Assembly (NCBI GenBank): GCA_036346375.1
Contig: JAYEVE010000599.1
Location: 104,593-168,592 of the forward strand
Reading direction: 5' to 3'
Source: Guadua angustifolia
Taxonomy: Eukaryota > Streptophyta > Magnoliopsida > Poales > Poaceae
DNA: 64,000 nucleotides
Shown here: positions 54,200 through 64,000 of the stretch, piece by piece
Position numbering within the stretch: the stretch's first letter is position 1
Layout of the letters: each line of letters opens with the position of its first letter
Notes under the pieces: model-generated
Told to the model about the DNA's origin: nothing
What the model saw: only the letters and a program-made list of their open reading frames with translations
Databases searched by the model: none
Translations under genes and position numbers: made by a program

Positions 54200-57070
54200 T
54201 GAATACCATTTGACAATTGTACAACTCCAGAAGTTATCAGGCTGCGTGGAACACGCCTTTTTTATGTATTACTTCGGTGAGCAGGAAGAAACAAACTTTC
54301 GCTCTAATGTTGCTCAAATGGGACTTAGTCAACGCAGTTTTAACTGTACTGCTACTTTTTTTAGCGACGATGGTTTGCATGTTGTAGCAAACATAAAATC
54401 CACATAGGTTATTTCCGGACCTTCTTGGTGTACTTGCAAATAAAACCTACGGTTAGTTCTAGAGTCACTATTACGGGGTTTGATATAGAATTGTTGTGTA
54501 TAGCGGATCTGGAAAGTTCAAATCATCTTGTAGTTTAGTCCAATCCTTCACGTGTTTGAGCGCTCTACAAGATTGCAAAAGGTTAGCCTAAGCCATTCCA
54601 ATAGCAATATAAACACGGAATAACTTACACGACCATATGCGTAGGAAGCGTGATTACTTGGTGAGTAATTTTGCGATAGGTGTCAAGTCGTGGTTTCCGC
54701 TACGTCAGGAATCAAGGTACTTAACCGGTTTGTGGCTGGTTCAATTACAATTAGAACCCAGTGAAACCTACGGGTATATCACAATGGACAATGAACAAAA
54801 GCGAGTTGTGTGCCTGATCTGAGACTAAAGTATAGCATGTGGTAGCACTTACCCTGGGTTATGGGGTATAAGTATGAATTCTTTATCTTTTTGTGCTAGC
54901 AATGCCTCTATCACGTATTTCTCGACCATGTTTATATCATCATCCATTGTTTGCTTTGAGACTATATGTGGGTCGAGGAAACCGATCGATAGTTTCTGCC
55001 GTGTCGCTTCAAGTTGCATGAATCTATATATACAAAAGCGAATTATATATATATTGGAGTATATTTATCACTATTAGGCGAATGTAGGCGTGATAGCACA
55101 CACTTACAAGGTCCGACATCTTATGAGTCTTGGCGTCGAGGCGTCGAGGTTGTAGAGATGGAACAAGTCGAGAAAATCGACCATGAAGAAGCCCCATTGA
55201 GTCGTTGAATAGATGTTCATACTTGAACTTAGCGATACTTGTTATGCGTTCACGCTCGGCTTTCCGGCTTCTTGGATGTACCACTTATGCAATTGTTGGC
55301 AAGTTATACTAAGTGAATTCTGCTGCCTTTCGTTAATGCGGCTCTCCTAGCTTATATTGTTTAGCCAACTCGGCGGATGGATAGTCAACTTGTTCTTGCC
55401 CTTCTTTCTTCTGTTTGCCCTTGCCTTTCTTTGTTTTGTATGAACCCTTCACGGAGAGGAATGGGCAGGAAAGAGGTCAACATTATGTACATCAAGTAGA
55501 GTCTGTTTGTCTGATTGCGATTTGGTAGCCAGCCGATCGACGGCGATACAATAAGCGAATCGGATCGTCGTGGTTGTTGCATGACAAAAGGCGACCGAGG
55601 AGATGTCATTGCTAGGCCATTGGATGAATGTGCCAATGGCATCCCCAAGTTTCACGATCTCGTCGTTTGGCGGCTACGTAGATCGACAATTTTGAAACTA
55701 TCAAATACCCGTCCACATTGACCTTGGTGAAACCGGTGCTATCATGGTACCGTGCACCATGGTCCCCTTAGTGGATGGATATGCCATGCCCCAAGCGCCG
55801 TCGGAGGAGCGGTGCCATTGTTAATTCTCACTTGGAGATTGCCTTTGTGTAGCCACCTTAATGTCACATCTGAGGATAAGTCCCGCTATGTTCATCTGTG
55901 TCAATTGGAGGAACGGATGCACAGCTGCTCTTACGGGCAGTGGGGCTGACTTGCGGACATTCTTCTGGGGCTTGTACAGTATTTCTTTCTTGATTGGTGA
56001 ACCTTTCCTCGAGGATTCTTATCCTTTCATAAAATTCTTCTCTCAGTTCTCCCCTCAACTCTTCTCTCAACTCTCCTCTCAACTTGTCCTCCAAATTCTT
56101 TATAAGATTTGACTCGCGCTCGGCTTTAGTTCTCTTCTTACTTCGGTATACGTGGAAGTCTTCTGGGAATCCAGTTTTCCATGGAACAAAAACCCTATGC
56201 CTCTTGTATGACCGAGGTGTTCCTTGTTTCCCAAGGCCATGGACGGTACATCTTTCTCCTGTCGGCAAAAAAGAGCCATCGGCGATTGTGTACTCAACGC
56301 TACCTACAAGATCGACAAGTTATTTCACTTATGAAGTCATGGACTAATTACGTAAAATTGGTAGTTCGATTTATATATTACGGCGTTGGCGAGACTTCCT
56401 CGTCCATGGGTTTCTGAAGAGGCGGTTGCGGAGGATGTGGCGAAGACCTCGCTCTTAGCGATCTCGCGTGGATCTGTGATTCTTGGAAATGGTGAGATAC
56501 CCTCCTCGTCCTCCTGTCCCATTGCGCTCTCTTCCCCGTAGCCGCAGTGCCGAAGTCTGTGGGGGTGAGTGTTCCTTACTGCAAGGCCTTGTTTGCTTCA
56601 CTTTGGCCTTGCGAATTAAATGCCGTCTTCATCTCAACAAAAGCCGCCGCGTGTCGCATCAATGAAACCATACTTAGAGTATGGATCTATATTCTTCTTG
56701 GCGTAGTCTCTGGCGTATGCTTGAAGGTCTTCCATGCTTTTCTGCATAGCGGTGCATACCGTCGCACTAGGGGCGAATTCTTACGGAATGTTGAGCGATG
56801 AAAGAACTTCCGTCGACAAGGCATTGTGAGCCTCAATAGTCACCAACCTCCGGGAAGATAGCGTGATCGGAACCCGTTCCGTGCTACTATCCGCACATAC
56901 TCGAAATGCATTCGTTGCCTTTTTTGGCTTTCTAGGGCCCCATCCTTTGGATCGATCTACGTAATGGTATATCGATGCATTGGCCTTTTGTTTGGTCCTC
57001 TTGCGGTGCAGGTCGATTCTTGTTTTGAGGGCACATCATGTCCTTGAGGCGATGGATTAGAGGGCGACAT
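54200..57070 (-). pseudogene. CACTA3 second gene, Ulp1-type cysteine protease region, broken
   Basis: On the minus strand the gene probably starts at the ATG at 57070 (MSPSNPSPQGHDVPSKQ). A coiled-coil region encoded at 55864-56268 reads LEDKLRGELREELRGELREE. A DUF8039-like block, LGDAIGTFIQWPSNDI, lies near 55650. Next comes an exon near 55015-54855 with IGFLDPHIVSKQTM and KEFILIPHNPG followed by a GTAAGT donor, and then LCGFYVCYNMQ at about 54404-54370. The pattern 'ilfP(Y/H)N...CG(F/Y)YVC' is the core of the Ulp1/C48 protease-like domain found in many grass CACTA second proteins. Ulp1 enzymes cleave SUMO; in transposons the role is unknown. Frames change repeatedly and the His/Asp positions are not readable, so it is a pseudogene. 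Confidence 0.68.
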
Positions 57071-58077
57071 CTTCTTTATAAGTTAAAATAGTTTGAGGCG
57101 AACTAAAGAGAAGAACAAATAAAATCAAATTAGAGTGAATAAGTTTGTGGATACCATGGCTTGTTATTAGCCTTTTAAAAGAACTAGCCTAAATGGCTTG
57201 TTATTAGCCTTTTAAAAGAACTAGCCTAAATGGCTTGTCATTATCCTTTTAGCAAAAGAAGCGAACTAGCAAGTTGCCGAACTTAATAAAAATTTCGGCA
57301 GCACCTCCCCTAAAACTAGGACATCCACACGCGAGACAAGCGAAATAAGTGCGAGTATAAGAGCAAGACTTTGTTTATTATTCCTCTTAAGCATATATAT
57401 GAGAATACATAATTCACACACAAGAGGTATGACATAAACAAGATAACACAAAGGACTAGCTTATAAGCAACTTTGCTCTCAGATTATCTAAATTGATGGG
57501 TTGCTCTTAATTAAGAACCCTCCAACATCAATTTCAACAATATATCACAGGGGTATACAAATCGAGATTAGTGAATCTCGCAATTGACCTTTGCTTAAGA
57601 AAATTGATTCACTAGAACTCAACTATGGACTATGAAAAGCTCTTGAGCAATGAGGACAAAGAGAACTAGGAGGTTGCGAACTTAATAAAAATTTCGGTAG
57701 CACCTCCCTAAAACTAGGACATCCACACACACACAAGCGAAATAAGTGCAGTATAAGAGTTGAATCACAGACGAGGATAGCATATCACATGTGCAATGAC
57801 AACTTGACCAAGTTGAATTCTAGACACAATGATCTAAGCGATCTTTGAATCACGAAGGAACTCACTAACTAGCGAGATCAATATAGCCTCATTTAATTGA
57901 ATCATCATCGAGTAGCGATAGTAGAACAAAATCGAGCCTCCGGATCGAAAGCGGCCTCTAGCTCGATGGCTAGTCCCTAGAAATACTCGATCGGTTCACG
58001 ATACTCATAGAGCGTACCAATCACCCACAACCAACAAAAAGAAAGAAAGATCGCGACACACTTACACCGAGCAGCCA
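57071..58077. other. intron-like region of the CACTA3 second gene
   Basis: A segment at 57246-57365 (AACTTAATAAAAATTTCGG(C/T)AGCACCTCC...) is repeated in diverged form at 57660-57765, and its core recurs at 9380-9415. A short duplication of GGCTTGTTATTAGCCTTTTAAAAGAACTAGCCTAAAT-type sequence is at 57159-57235. No gene is seen. Confidence 0.5.
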
Positions 58078-58450
58078 TTGCTGCGAGGAAGAAGAGGCGA
58101 ACACGACGATGGGGAACACGTCGGCTGCGGAGAACGGCGATGGGGAGGTCACCGAGGGGAGGACAGAGGGGCCGCGTCGCTGCGGGGAGGACGACGATGG
58201 GGAACACGTCGATCTTGGGGAGGGAGAGGGAGAACACGTCGGCTGCGAGGCGGGGACGGCGATGGGAAGCTGCGTCGATCTTGGGGAGGACGCCGAAGGG
58301 AGGATCTTGGGAGGGGAGGATCTTGGGGGGAGGGCGTCGGGAGGGAGGGCGCCAAGGGGAGAAGCGCCGGGGAGGGAGGGCCAGGGAGGGAGAGGCCACC
58401 GCGGGACACAAAACGTCTCAAAGAGTTAGGGTTTGCCGTCTTTGTGAATG
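58078..58450 (-). pseudogene. GC-rich first-exon-like block of CACTA3 second gene
   Basis: GGGGAGG/GAACACGTCGG-type repeats are open in several frames on both strands. It lies between the inner array and the second gene, mirroring 1140-1495 in CACTA1. TATATAGAG at about 58469 could be its TATA box on the minus strand. Peptides rich in Pro/Arg/Ser are probably artefacts; it may be a leader exon. Confidence 0.35.
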
Positions 58451-58483
58451 AGCCTGCAGAGAGAGATATATAGAGAGAGCACA

Positions 58484-58690
58484 TCACGAGCGGTTCTATA
58501 ATATAGCGATGCATGATGTATTATCACTGACGGTTCTATAATAAACGATGCATGATGTTGAATATCACTGAGCGGTTCTATAATAGAACCAAATGCGTGA
58601 TGTTAATGATATCACAGACGGTTATATAATATAACCGTCTCGATGTTGAGATATCACAGATGGTTAGGTAACATAACCGTGCATGACAAA
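58484..58690. repeat. CACTA3 inner array (left)
   Basis: Diverged units ATCAC(A/T)GA(C/G)GGTT(C/A)TATAATA and ATAACCGT(C/G), several with missing bases. Confidence 0.75.
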
Positions 58691-59229
58691 GAACATCCTG
58701 TTGTTATGTTGAAGAACCATGCATGATATATCTTATTCAACGACATTCACTTGTCGGTTCGATTGATCGACTCTTATGCATGCCATTTTGTTGTATCTTA
58801 CGGGAAAGTTGTCTTTAACGAGAATATAGGCTATCTTGTGGTTGAAGTGGAGATTCTAATCCTCAATTCAAACCCTAAAATCTGAGAGCAATCACATACA
58901 ACTATTTCCATATTGCCAAAGTAGAGATGATTACATTCTTGTTTGCCATAGTCTACATAATTTATTTCTTGTCATCAATTAGGTCTGAATGGCCATCTTT
59001 GAATCATGTATTTGGAATCATATTTATATTAAGGAATAAATCGTGCTCTTATACTTGCATCTTTTCCATCAATCCGGATGCTTCTGAAGCTACTTACAAA
59101 GATCATCACAATAATATGTACAAAGCATGATGGGTCGTATCATCTTTACAATAGCATTAATGTAATATTATTACACATGAAAATTAGTAAGCATGATGAC
59201 AATGCACCCTTCTCATAACTCACGCCACC
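58691..59229. other. TNP2 3' region, no gene seen
   Basis: AT-rich sequence between the inner array and the recognisable TNP2 tail; probably 3' UTR of TNP2. Confidence 0.4.
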
Positions 59230-62200
59230 ACATGCTTATTCTTTTATGCGAAAATTAGCCCTTCATGATGATCGGCGTGTGTAGCTTGCTTCCTCATGTT
59301 GTTCTTTCGGGACGGGATGTCATTTCCGATAGGTGGCAACTCATCAAATTGATTGTACTCTTCCTCATCTACTACATTCTCAACTCCGACAATTCTCCTT
59401 TTTCACTGAAGAACTACGTGGCGCTTCTTGTTGGGCGAATTGGTTACATAGAAGACTTGAACAACTTGGTTAGCGAAATCGAATGGTTAATCTTGGTATC
59501 AAAACACGTTCGAGGTCCACATAGTGATGCCATTCTGTCAACCTTCACGTCTTTGGAGGTGGACCACGGCACCAAAATAGGGAATCTTGAAAAGTCGTAG
59601 TCGAGCTCCCATATCTCCTCTATGAACCCATAGTAGGAGCTCCTCGTCAACCAGTGGTATTATTGAATGCATCTATCACGGACACGCTGTTACGGTTTGT
59701 GCTCTTCATATCCGATCTCTCGTGTAAAATATGTACCCATTTAAGTCATATCCTTTCCATGTGACAAGCTGTAAAAGTTGGTCCTTTTGCCAACCATGTC
59801 GTGTCATCGGCGAGCTCCGATGATAGGTCGCTCCTTCAACCATTTGTTGAGCCGAAGGTTATCTTTGTCTCGTGATCCAAGACTCTGCCGTCTTTGGATT
59901 CTCTTGCCTTAGCCATTGCTTGTGCTTTCGGCGATATAGGCGGACACTACTGACCATGTGTTGCAAAACCGTGAAATGGGCTCGAGCATACGCATAGCGA
60001 ATCGGCGTGATTGCTTTCCTTCGATGGTCCGATACCTGGAGCCTCCCTCATGGCGAGATCGAGGCACACCTATCGGTTCGACTGGGCCATGTAATCGGCC
60101 TTGAACTTCGGCGGCCTCTTACGTTGCATAACAACCGACAATGCTACCCTCCGGACGAGATCGATTCCGTCGTAAGACTTGAGAATTCCATGTACCTCTC
60201 GAGCGGGTACATGCTACGTGGAACAACTGGCCGCATATCTTTATCTCTGTCACAAGGTGAACAATGAGATGGACCATGATATCGAAAAATGATGGAGGAA
60301 ATACATCTCAAGATTACATAGAGTCATCACCACCTCGACTTGCGAGCATCTAGTCGCCGGGATCGATGACCTTCTAGCGATTGTGTTAAAAAATATACTG
60401 ACCTAGTGATTGTCTCTCGGACCTTGGCCAGGCAAAATACTTCTAATTGCGACGGGGAGCATCTGTGTCATCGGCACATGACAATCATGAGACTTCATGC
60501 GGTTAATTTCAAATCTTACAACGAAACAAGTCTCTTAATGTTGGAGGAGTAGCAGGACGGAACTTTCACACCATGCAAGCCTTGGCACAATTCAGTTCTT
60601 CGGCCTTTGTGAGTATAACAAGCGGGTTCCAAATGCGTCGGCCTTTATCGGTCTCTTTCGGTGCTAACTCGGGTCTTATGCCCATATCGACCAAGTCAAG
60701 CCGTGCGTTGATACCATCCTTTGTTTTACCCTTAATGTTGAGTAAGAGACCAATCACGCATCACGGACATTCTTCTCTCGTGCATGACATCGATGCGATG
60801 GCGAACTTCTAGGTGCTACCCTCCGGACGAGATCGATTCCGTACGTAAGACTTGAGAATTCCCATGTACCTCTCGAACGGGTACATGCTACGTAGGAACA
60901 CTGGCCCGCATATCTTTATCTCTGTCACAAGGTGAACAATGAGATGGACCATGATATCGAAAAATGATGGAGGGAAATACATCTCAAGATTACATAGAGT
61001 CATCACCACCTCAGCTTGCAGAGCATCTAGTCCTTCGGGATCGATGACCTTCTAAGCGATTGTGTTAAAGAAATAACACAGCCTAGTGATTGTCTCTCGG
61101 ACCTTGACCGGCAAAATACTTCTAATTGCGACAGGGAGCATCTGTGTCATCAGCACATGACAATCATGAGACTTCATGCCGGTTAATTTCAAATCTTGCA
61201 ACGAAACAAGTCTCTTAATGTTGGAGGAGTAACCGGACGGAACTTTCACACCATGCAAGCACTGGCACAATTCAGTTCTTTCGGCCTTTGACAGAGTATA
61301 ACAAGGTGTTCCAAGCACGACGGCCTTTATCGCCTCTTTCGGTGCTAACTCGGTCTTATGCCCATATCGACCAAGTCAAGCCGCGCGTTGATACCATCCT
61401 TTGTTTTACCCTTAATGTTGAGTAAGAGACCAATCACGCTGTCACGCACATTCTTCTCACGTGCATGACATCGATGCGTGGCGAACTTCTAGGTGCTCCC
61501 AAGAAGGTAGGTCCCGAATATTGATCTCTTCTTCCACATGCTCTTTTCACGTGTACTTGATTTACGCCCTTTTCATACGCAACATCCAAATCCTTAACAA
61601 TGTCATGAACATCTCTCCGCTCAAACGCCTTTGAGCTGGACCATTTTCGTTCCTTCCGTCGAAAAGTTGCTTCATCTTGCGATATGGGTGATTCCTCCGA
61701 AGGAACCTCTGATGACGCATGTACACGGTTTTATGGGAGTGATTCAGCCATAAACTCTCGGTATCATCTAAGCAAAGGAGTGCAGCTTTGGTTCCTTTTG
61801 TACTGCCCGACAGGGAGTTAGCAAGGGCGGGGTAATCATTTATGGTGCGTAACAACAAGCGAGGCAAAGTAAAGTTCTCTCGTTTGTACGATCCCATACG
61901 TGTACCCGGTAACTCCACGTGTTTTTAGATCTTCCACCAATGGAGCTAGGTACACATCAATATCGCTCCTGTGTTGTTTCGGTCCTTGGATAAGCACAGA
62001 CAACATAATGTACTTCCGCTTCATACACAACCAAGGAGGAAGGTTGTAGATACAGAGATTTACTGGCCAAGTGCTATGCCTACGCTCATGTTACCGAAAG
62101 GATTCATTCCATCTGACTCAATCCAAACCTTATATTTCTCGGATCCGCACCGAATTCTTGAAAGCTCTGCCGATGTTTCTCCTTTGGATGGAATCAGCAG

Positions 62201-63108
62201 GTGCCTTAGCATTCCATCATTCTTACGCTCCTCAAAGTGCCAACGCAACAGTTTTGCCTCCTTTGGGTTCGCAAACAAACGCTTCAAACGGGGAATTACA
62301 GGCAGATACCATGCCACCTTAGCAGGAGGACCAATTTTCGCCTCAATGCTCTCGCCATCATCATCTGAATGACTCTTACGCTTGTACCAGGATGCGTTGC
62401 ACACCGGACATATATGCAAGTTTGTGTACTCTTTGCGGTACAGGATACAGTCGTTTGGACATGCATGTATTCTTTCTACTTCCATTCCCAAGGGACAAAG
62501 AACCTGCTTGGCTTTGTAGGTGCTTGTCGGTAACTCGTTTCCCTCTAGAAGCATGTCCGCCAATAGACGTAACAGCGCTGTGATACTCTTGTCGGACCAA
62601 CCGTTGCTTGCCTTCAATTTGAGTAGTTGAAGCACGGATGATAACCTTGTGTATTTCAGCTTGCACCCTGCGAACAAAGGTTTCTCCGAGTCCTCCATTA
62701 AGCCTCGAACTGCCCATATTCCCCGTCATCAAGGTTTCTTCGCATCGCGTAGCATCTGATCCAAATTGTCATCGTGCAACCTCGTCCTCATCGGAAGCAC
62801 AATCGATATGATCATCCGACATATCATTGACATCGCCGACGATATTAACACTACTTGTCGCTTCTGTATATTATGCTCTTCGCCATGACCGGTCCAACAT
62901 GTATAGCCCTTTTGAAACCCCTTGAATCAAGTGTGCTTCGATCATACCGAAGTTTCAAACATCTTGATTTTCGCAATCAATACACGGACATGACATGAAT
63001 TGCACCCCTTATTAAACATATCCTCCTCTGCACTCTTTTGAAAGTGGAGACGCCATTAAGGTACTCAAGACTCAGACGGTTCTCGCCAGACATCCAGCTT
63101 CGATCCAT
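59230..63108 (-). pseudogene. TNP2-type CACTA transposase, heavily broken (CACTA3)
   Basis: From the ATG at 63108 (context GCGTAG|ATGGATCGAAGC, as in the other two elements): N-terminal domain MDRSWMSGENR and a damaged CPC.DC region, then FAGCKLKYTRLSSVLQLLKLKASNGWSDKS-type sequence (62.6 kb), HACPNDCILYRKEYTNLHICPVCN, Transposase_21 core with SDGMNPFGNMS near 62100, VYMRHQRFLRRNHPYRKMK near 61700, and DUF4218-like GMKSHDCHVLMTQMLPVAIR near 61150. A second, damaged copy of the same part follows because 672 bp are tandemly duplicated. FIEEIWELDYDFSRFP near 59620 marks the DUF4216-like tail. More than ten frame changes are needed to read it through. It is closest to CACTA2's TNP2. Confidence 0.88.
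60143..61486. repeat. 672-bp tandem duplication inside CACTA3 TNP2
   Basis: GCTACCCTCCGGACGAGATCG begins both copies, at 60143 and 60815, and the later landmarks (GGTACATGCTACG, CATGATATCGAAAAATGATGG, GACAATCATGAGACTTCATG, CCATGCAAGC) follow in the same order. Copy 1 (left) has extra small deletions relative to copy 2. The join is at GGTGCTACCC (60812-60821), where the sequence that should read on as GGTGCTCCCAAG (61490-61503) returns to the start of the unit. Confidence 0.9.
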
Positions 63109-63829
63109 CTACGCTACACATGTAACACTTAGTGTTAAATATTAAGTGCACTGTGTAGTGCGTATGCACACATTCTTAAACTAATTATGCAATTACATAC
63201 CTTAATTACATCACAAAGAAATAATTAACACAATTGAAATTAATCTTCAATATAATAATGAAATTAGAACCCATTACTAACCTTAGATCACCAAAAGACT
63301 TGAATTGATCTGTAAGCTAGATCTAAACAATCTTTAAATTCTATCCTTAACAAGCTAGCTAGCTACATCATGATCGAATATTATATTATGCAAATAGAAC
63401 CATTACTAGCTAACCTTATTCATCAAACAACCAACACATGGTTCTAGCTACAAGATATATCTAAAAAAATCATCAAATTCCTTCCTTATCAAGATAGATG
63501 TTAAATATAATGCAATTAAAACACAGTACTAACCAAATATCACAAACAACATATGGATCTAGCTACAATTAAACTAGATCTAATCAAATAATCTTTAAAT
63601 TAATTCTGTCCTAACAAACCCAGATATTGAATTCGATGCGCATACAATTAGAGAACTCGATCATTACTAACCTTATATCACCAAAATCAAATGAATCTAA
63701 TATCACCCTTCGAAATCAATGGCTTTCTTTCAAAAAATCACCTCACTTCCACAGCTGCCACTTAGCATAGAAACCGAAACCCTATAAACGAAATGGATGG
63801 ATCGAGGCTCTGTATTTACGGGAGACGGT
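63109..63829. other. TNP2 leader and intron region of CACTA3
   Basis: AT-rich sequence with a loosely repeated unit of about 125 bases (phrases TACTAACCTTA(G)ATCACCAAA, GATCTAGCTACAA and ATCTAAACAATCTTTAAATTC recur around 63270, 63410, 63530 and 63660). 63695-63830 probably contains the first, non-coding exon of TNP2. Confidence 0.45.
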
Positions 63830-64000
63830 ATTATCACAGACGGTTTTATATTACAGACGTCTGTGATACAAGAAATATCGCAGACGGTTTCTAAATATAA
63901 CCGTCTGTGATGATTATTGTAGATATTACAGACGGTTGTGTTATATAACCGTCTGTGAAATCACAGACGGTTTTACTTCAAACCGCTCGTAATGAGTATC
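63830..64000. repeat. CACTA3 right-hand subterminal-type array (cut by window end)
   Basis: TATCACAGACGGTTTTATATT, AACCGTCTGTGATG and similar units continue to the last base, so the right terminus lies outside the window. Confidence 0.88.

Larger units (their letters stand above)
52930..64000 (-). mobile_element. CACTA (En/Spm) element 3, runs off the window
   Basis: The left terminus CACTACTACAGAAAACATC is preceded by AAC. Copy 2's flank has the uninterrupted equivalent (GTGTCCTACGGATA near 46645), so the element landed just behind NB-ARC copy 3. Left to right it holds the outer array, a minus-strand second gene of Ulp1 type, a GC-rich first-exon-like block, an inner array, TNP2 on the minus strand, a leader region, and the start of a right-hand array at the window edge. 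At more than 11 kb it has the full complement expected of an autonomous En/Spm-like element, but both genes are heavily broken. Confidence 0.88.

Noticed and set aside
57977..58514. Five overlapping ORFs of 100-145 codons in a GC-rich block
   Set aside because: They are open on both strands because of GGGGAGG and CGTCGG repeats; peptides are low-complexity and mutually exclusive.

Overview
The window looks like intergenic, transposon-rich nuclear DNA of a grass (Poaceae, probably panicoid; species not determinable by eye). The basis is the En/Spm (CACTA) elements with TNP2-type transposases, nested Tourist MITEs with TTA target duplications, a Sirevirus-like LTR, a Helitron, and a small cluster of NB-ARC genes of grass type. 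No bacterial, organellar, rRNA, tRNA or CRISPR features were seen.

Layout. 1-9.2 kb is a decayed CACTA element (CACTA1). It holds a TNP2 pseudogene on the minus strand, arrays of an ATCACTGCCGGT-type subterminal repeat, a 456-bp tandem repeat block and a small divergent acidic ORF; its right terminus is at 9219. 9.2-20 kb is repeat debris: an NB-ARC pseudogene (A) split by a 318-bp Helitron, a hAT remnant, a short CACTA element and nested MITEs. 20.0-21.5 kb holds the only intact protein-coding gene I would defend, an LRR-less NB-ARC protein of 499 aa. Its 3' end plus 2 kb of flank (21371-23560) is duplicated at 26125-28314, and a truncated Sirevirus-type LTR element lies between the copies. 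28430-31828 is a complete LTR retrotransposon (minus strand, TSD AAACC). In place of gag-pol it carries intronless pieces of three host-type genes: an AP2/ERF factor, a PTB-like RRM protein and pyruvate,phosphate dikinase. A solo LTR (31860-32465) and a stack of three Tourist MITEs (33777-34660) follow.

35.3-36.5 kb is a second NB-ARC pseudogene (B), cut by CACTA2 (36534-41192). CACTA2's TNP2 is nearly complete but has two frameshifts and is itself cut by an LTR fragment. 42.5-52.7 kb is a tandem duplication whose unit is a small two-exon ORF followed by an NB-ARC gene. Both NB-ARC copies (44817-46325 and 51172-52684) carry one frameshift each. The second unit is enlarged by a hAT MITE, a hAT transposase scrap and about 2 kb of LTR-like sequence. 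From 52930 to beyond the window end lies CACTA3, with a Ulp1-protease-type second gene, a TNP2 pseudogene containing an internal 672-bp tandem duplication, and several arrays of a TCACAGACGGTT-type repeat.

The shared theme is repeated duplication of an unusual NB-ARC family and repeated insertion of transposons into or next to its copies. Because the copies are paralogous, one copy often supplies the empty site for an insertion in another, so several boundaries are fixed to the base. Exact exon limits, species and expression cannot be judged from sequence alone.
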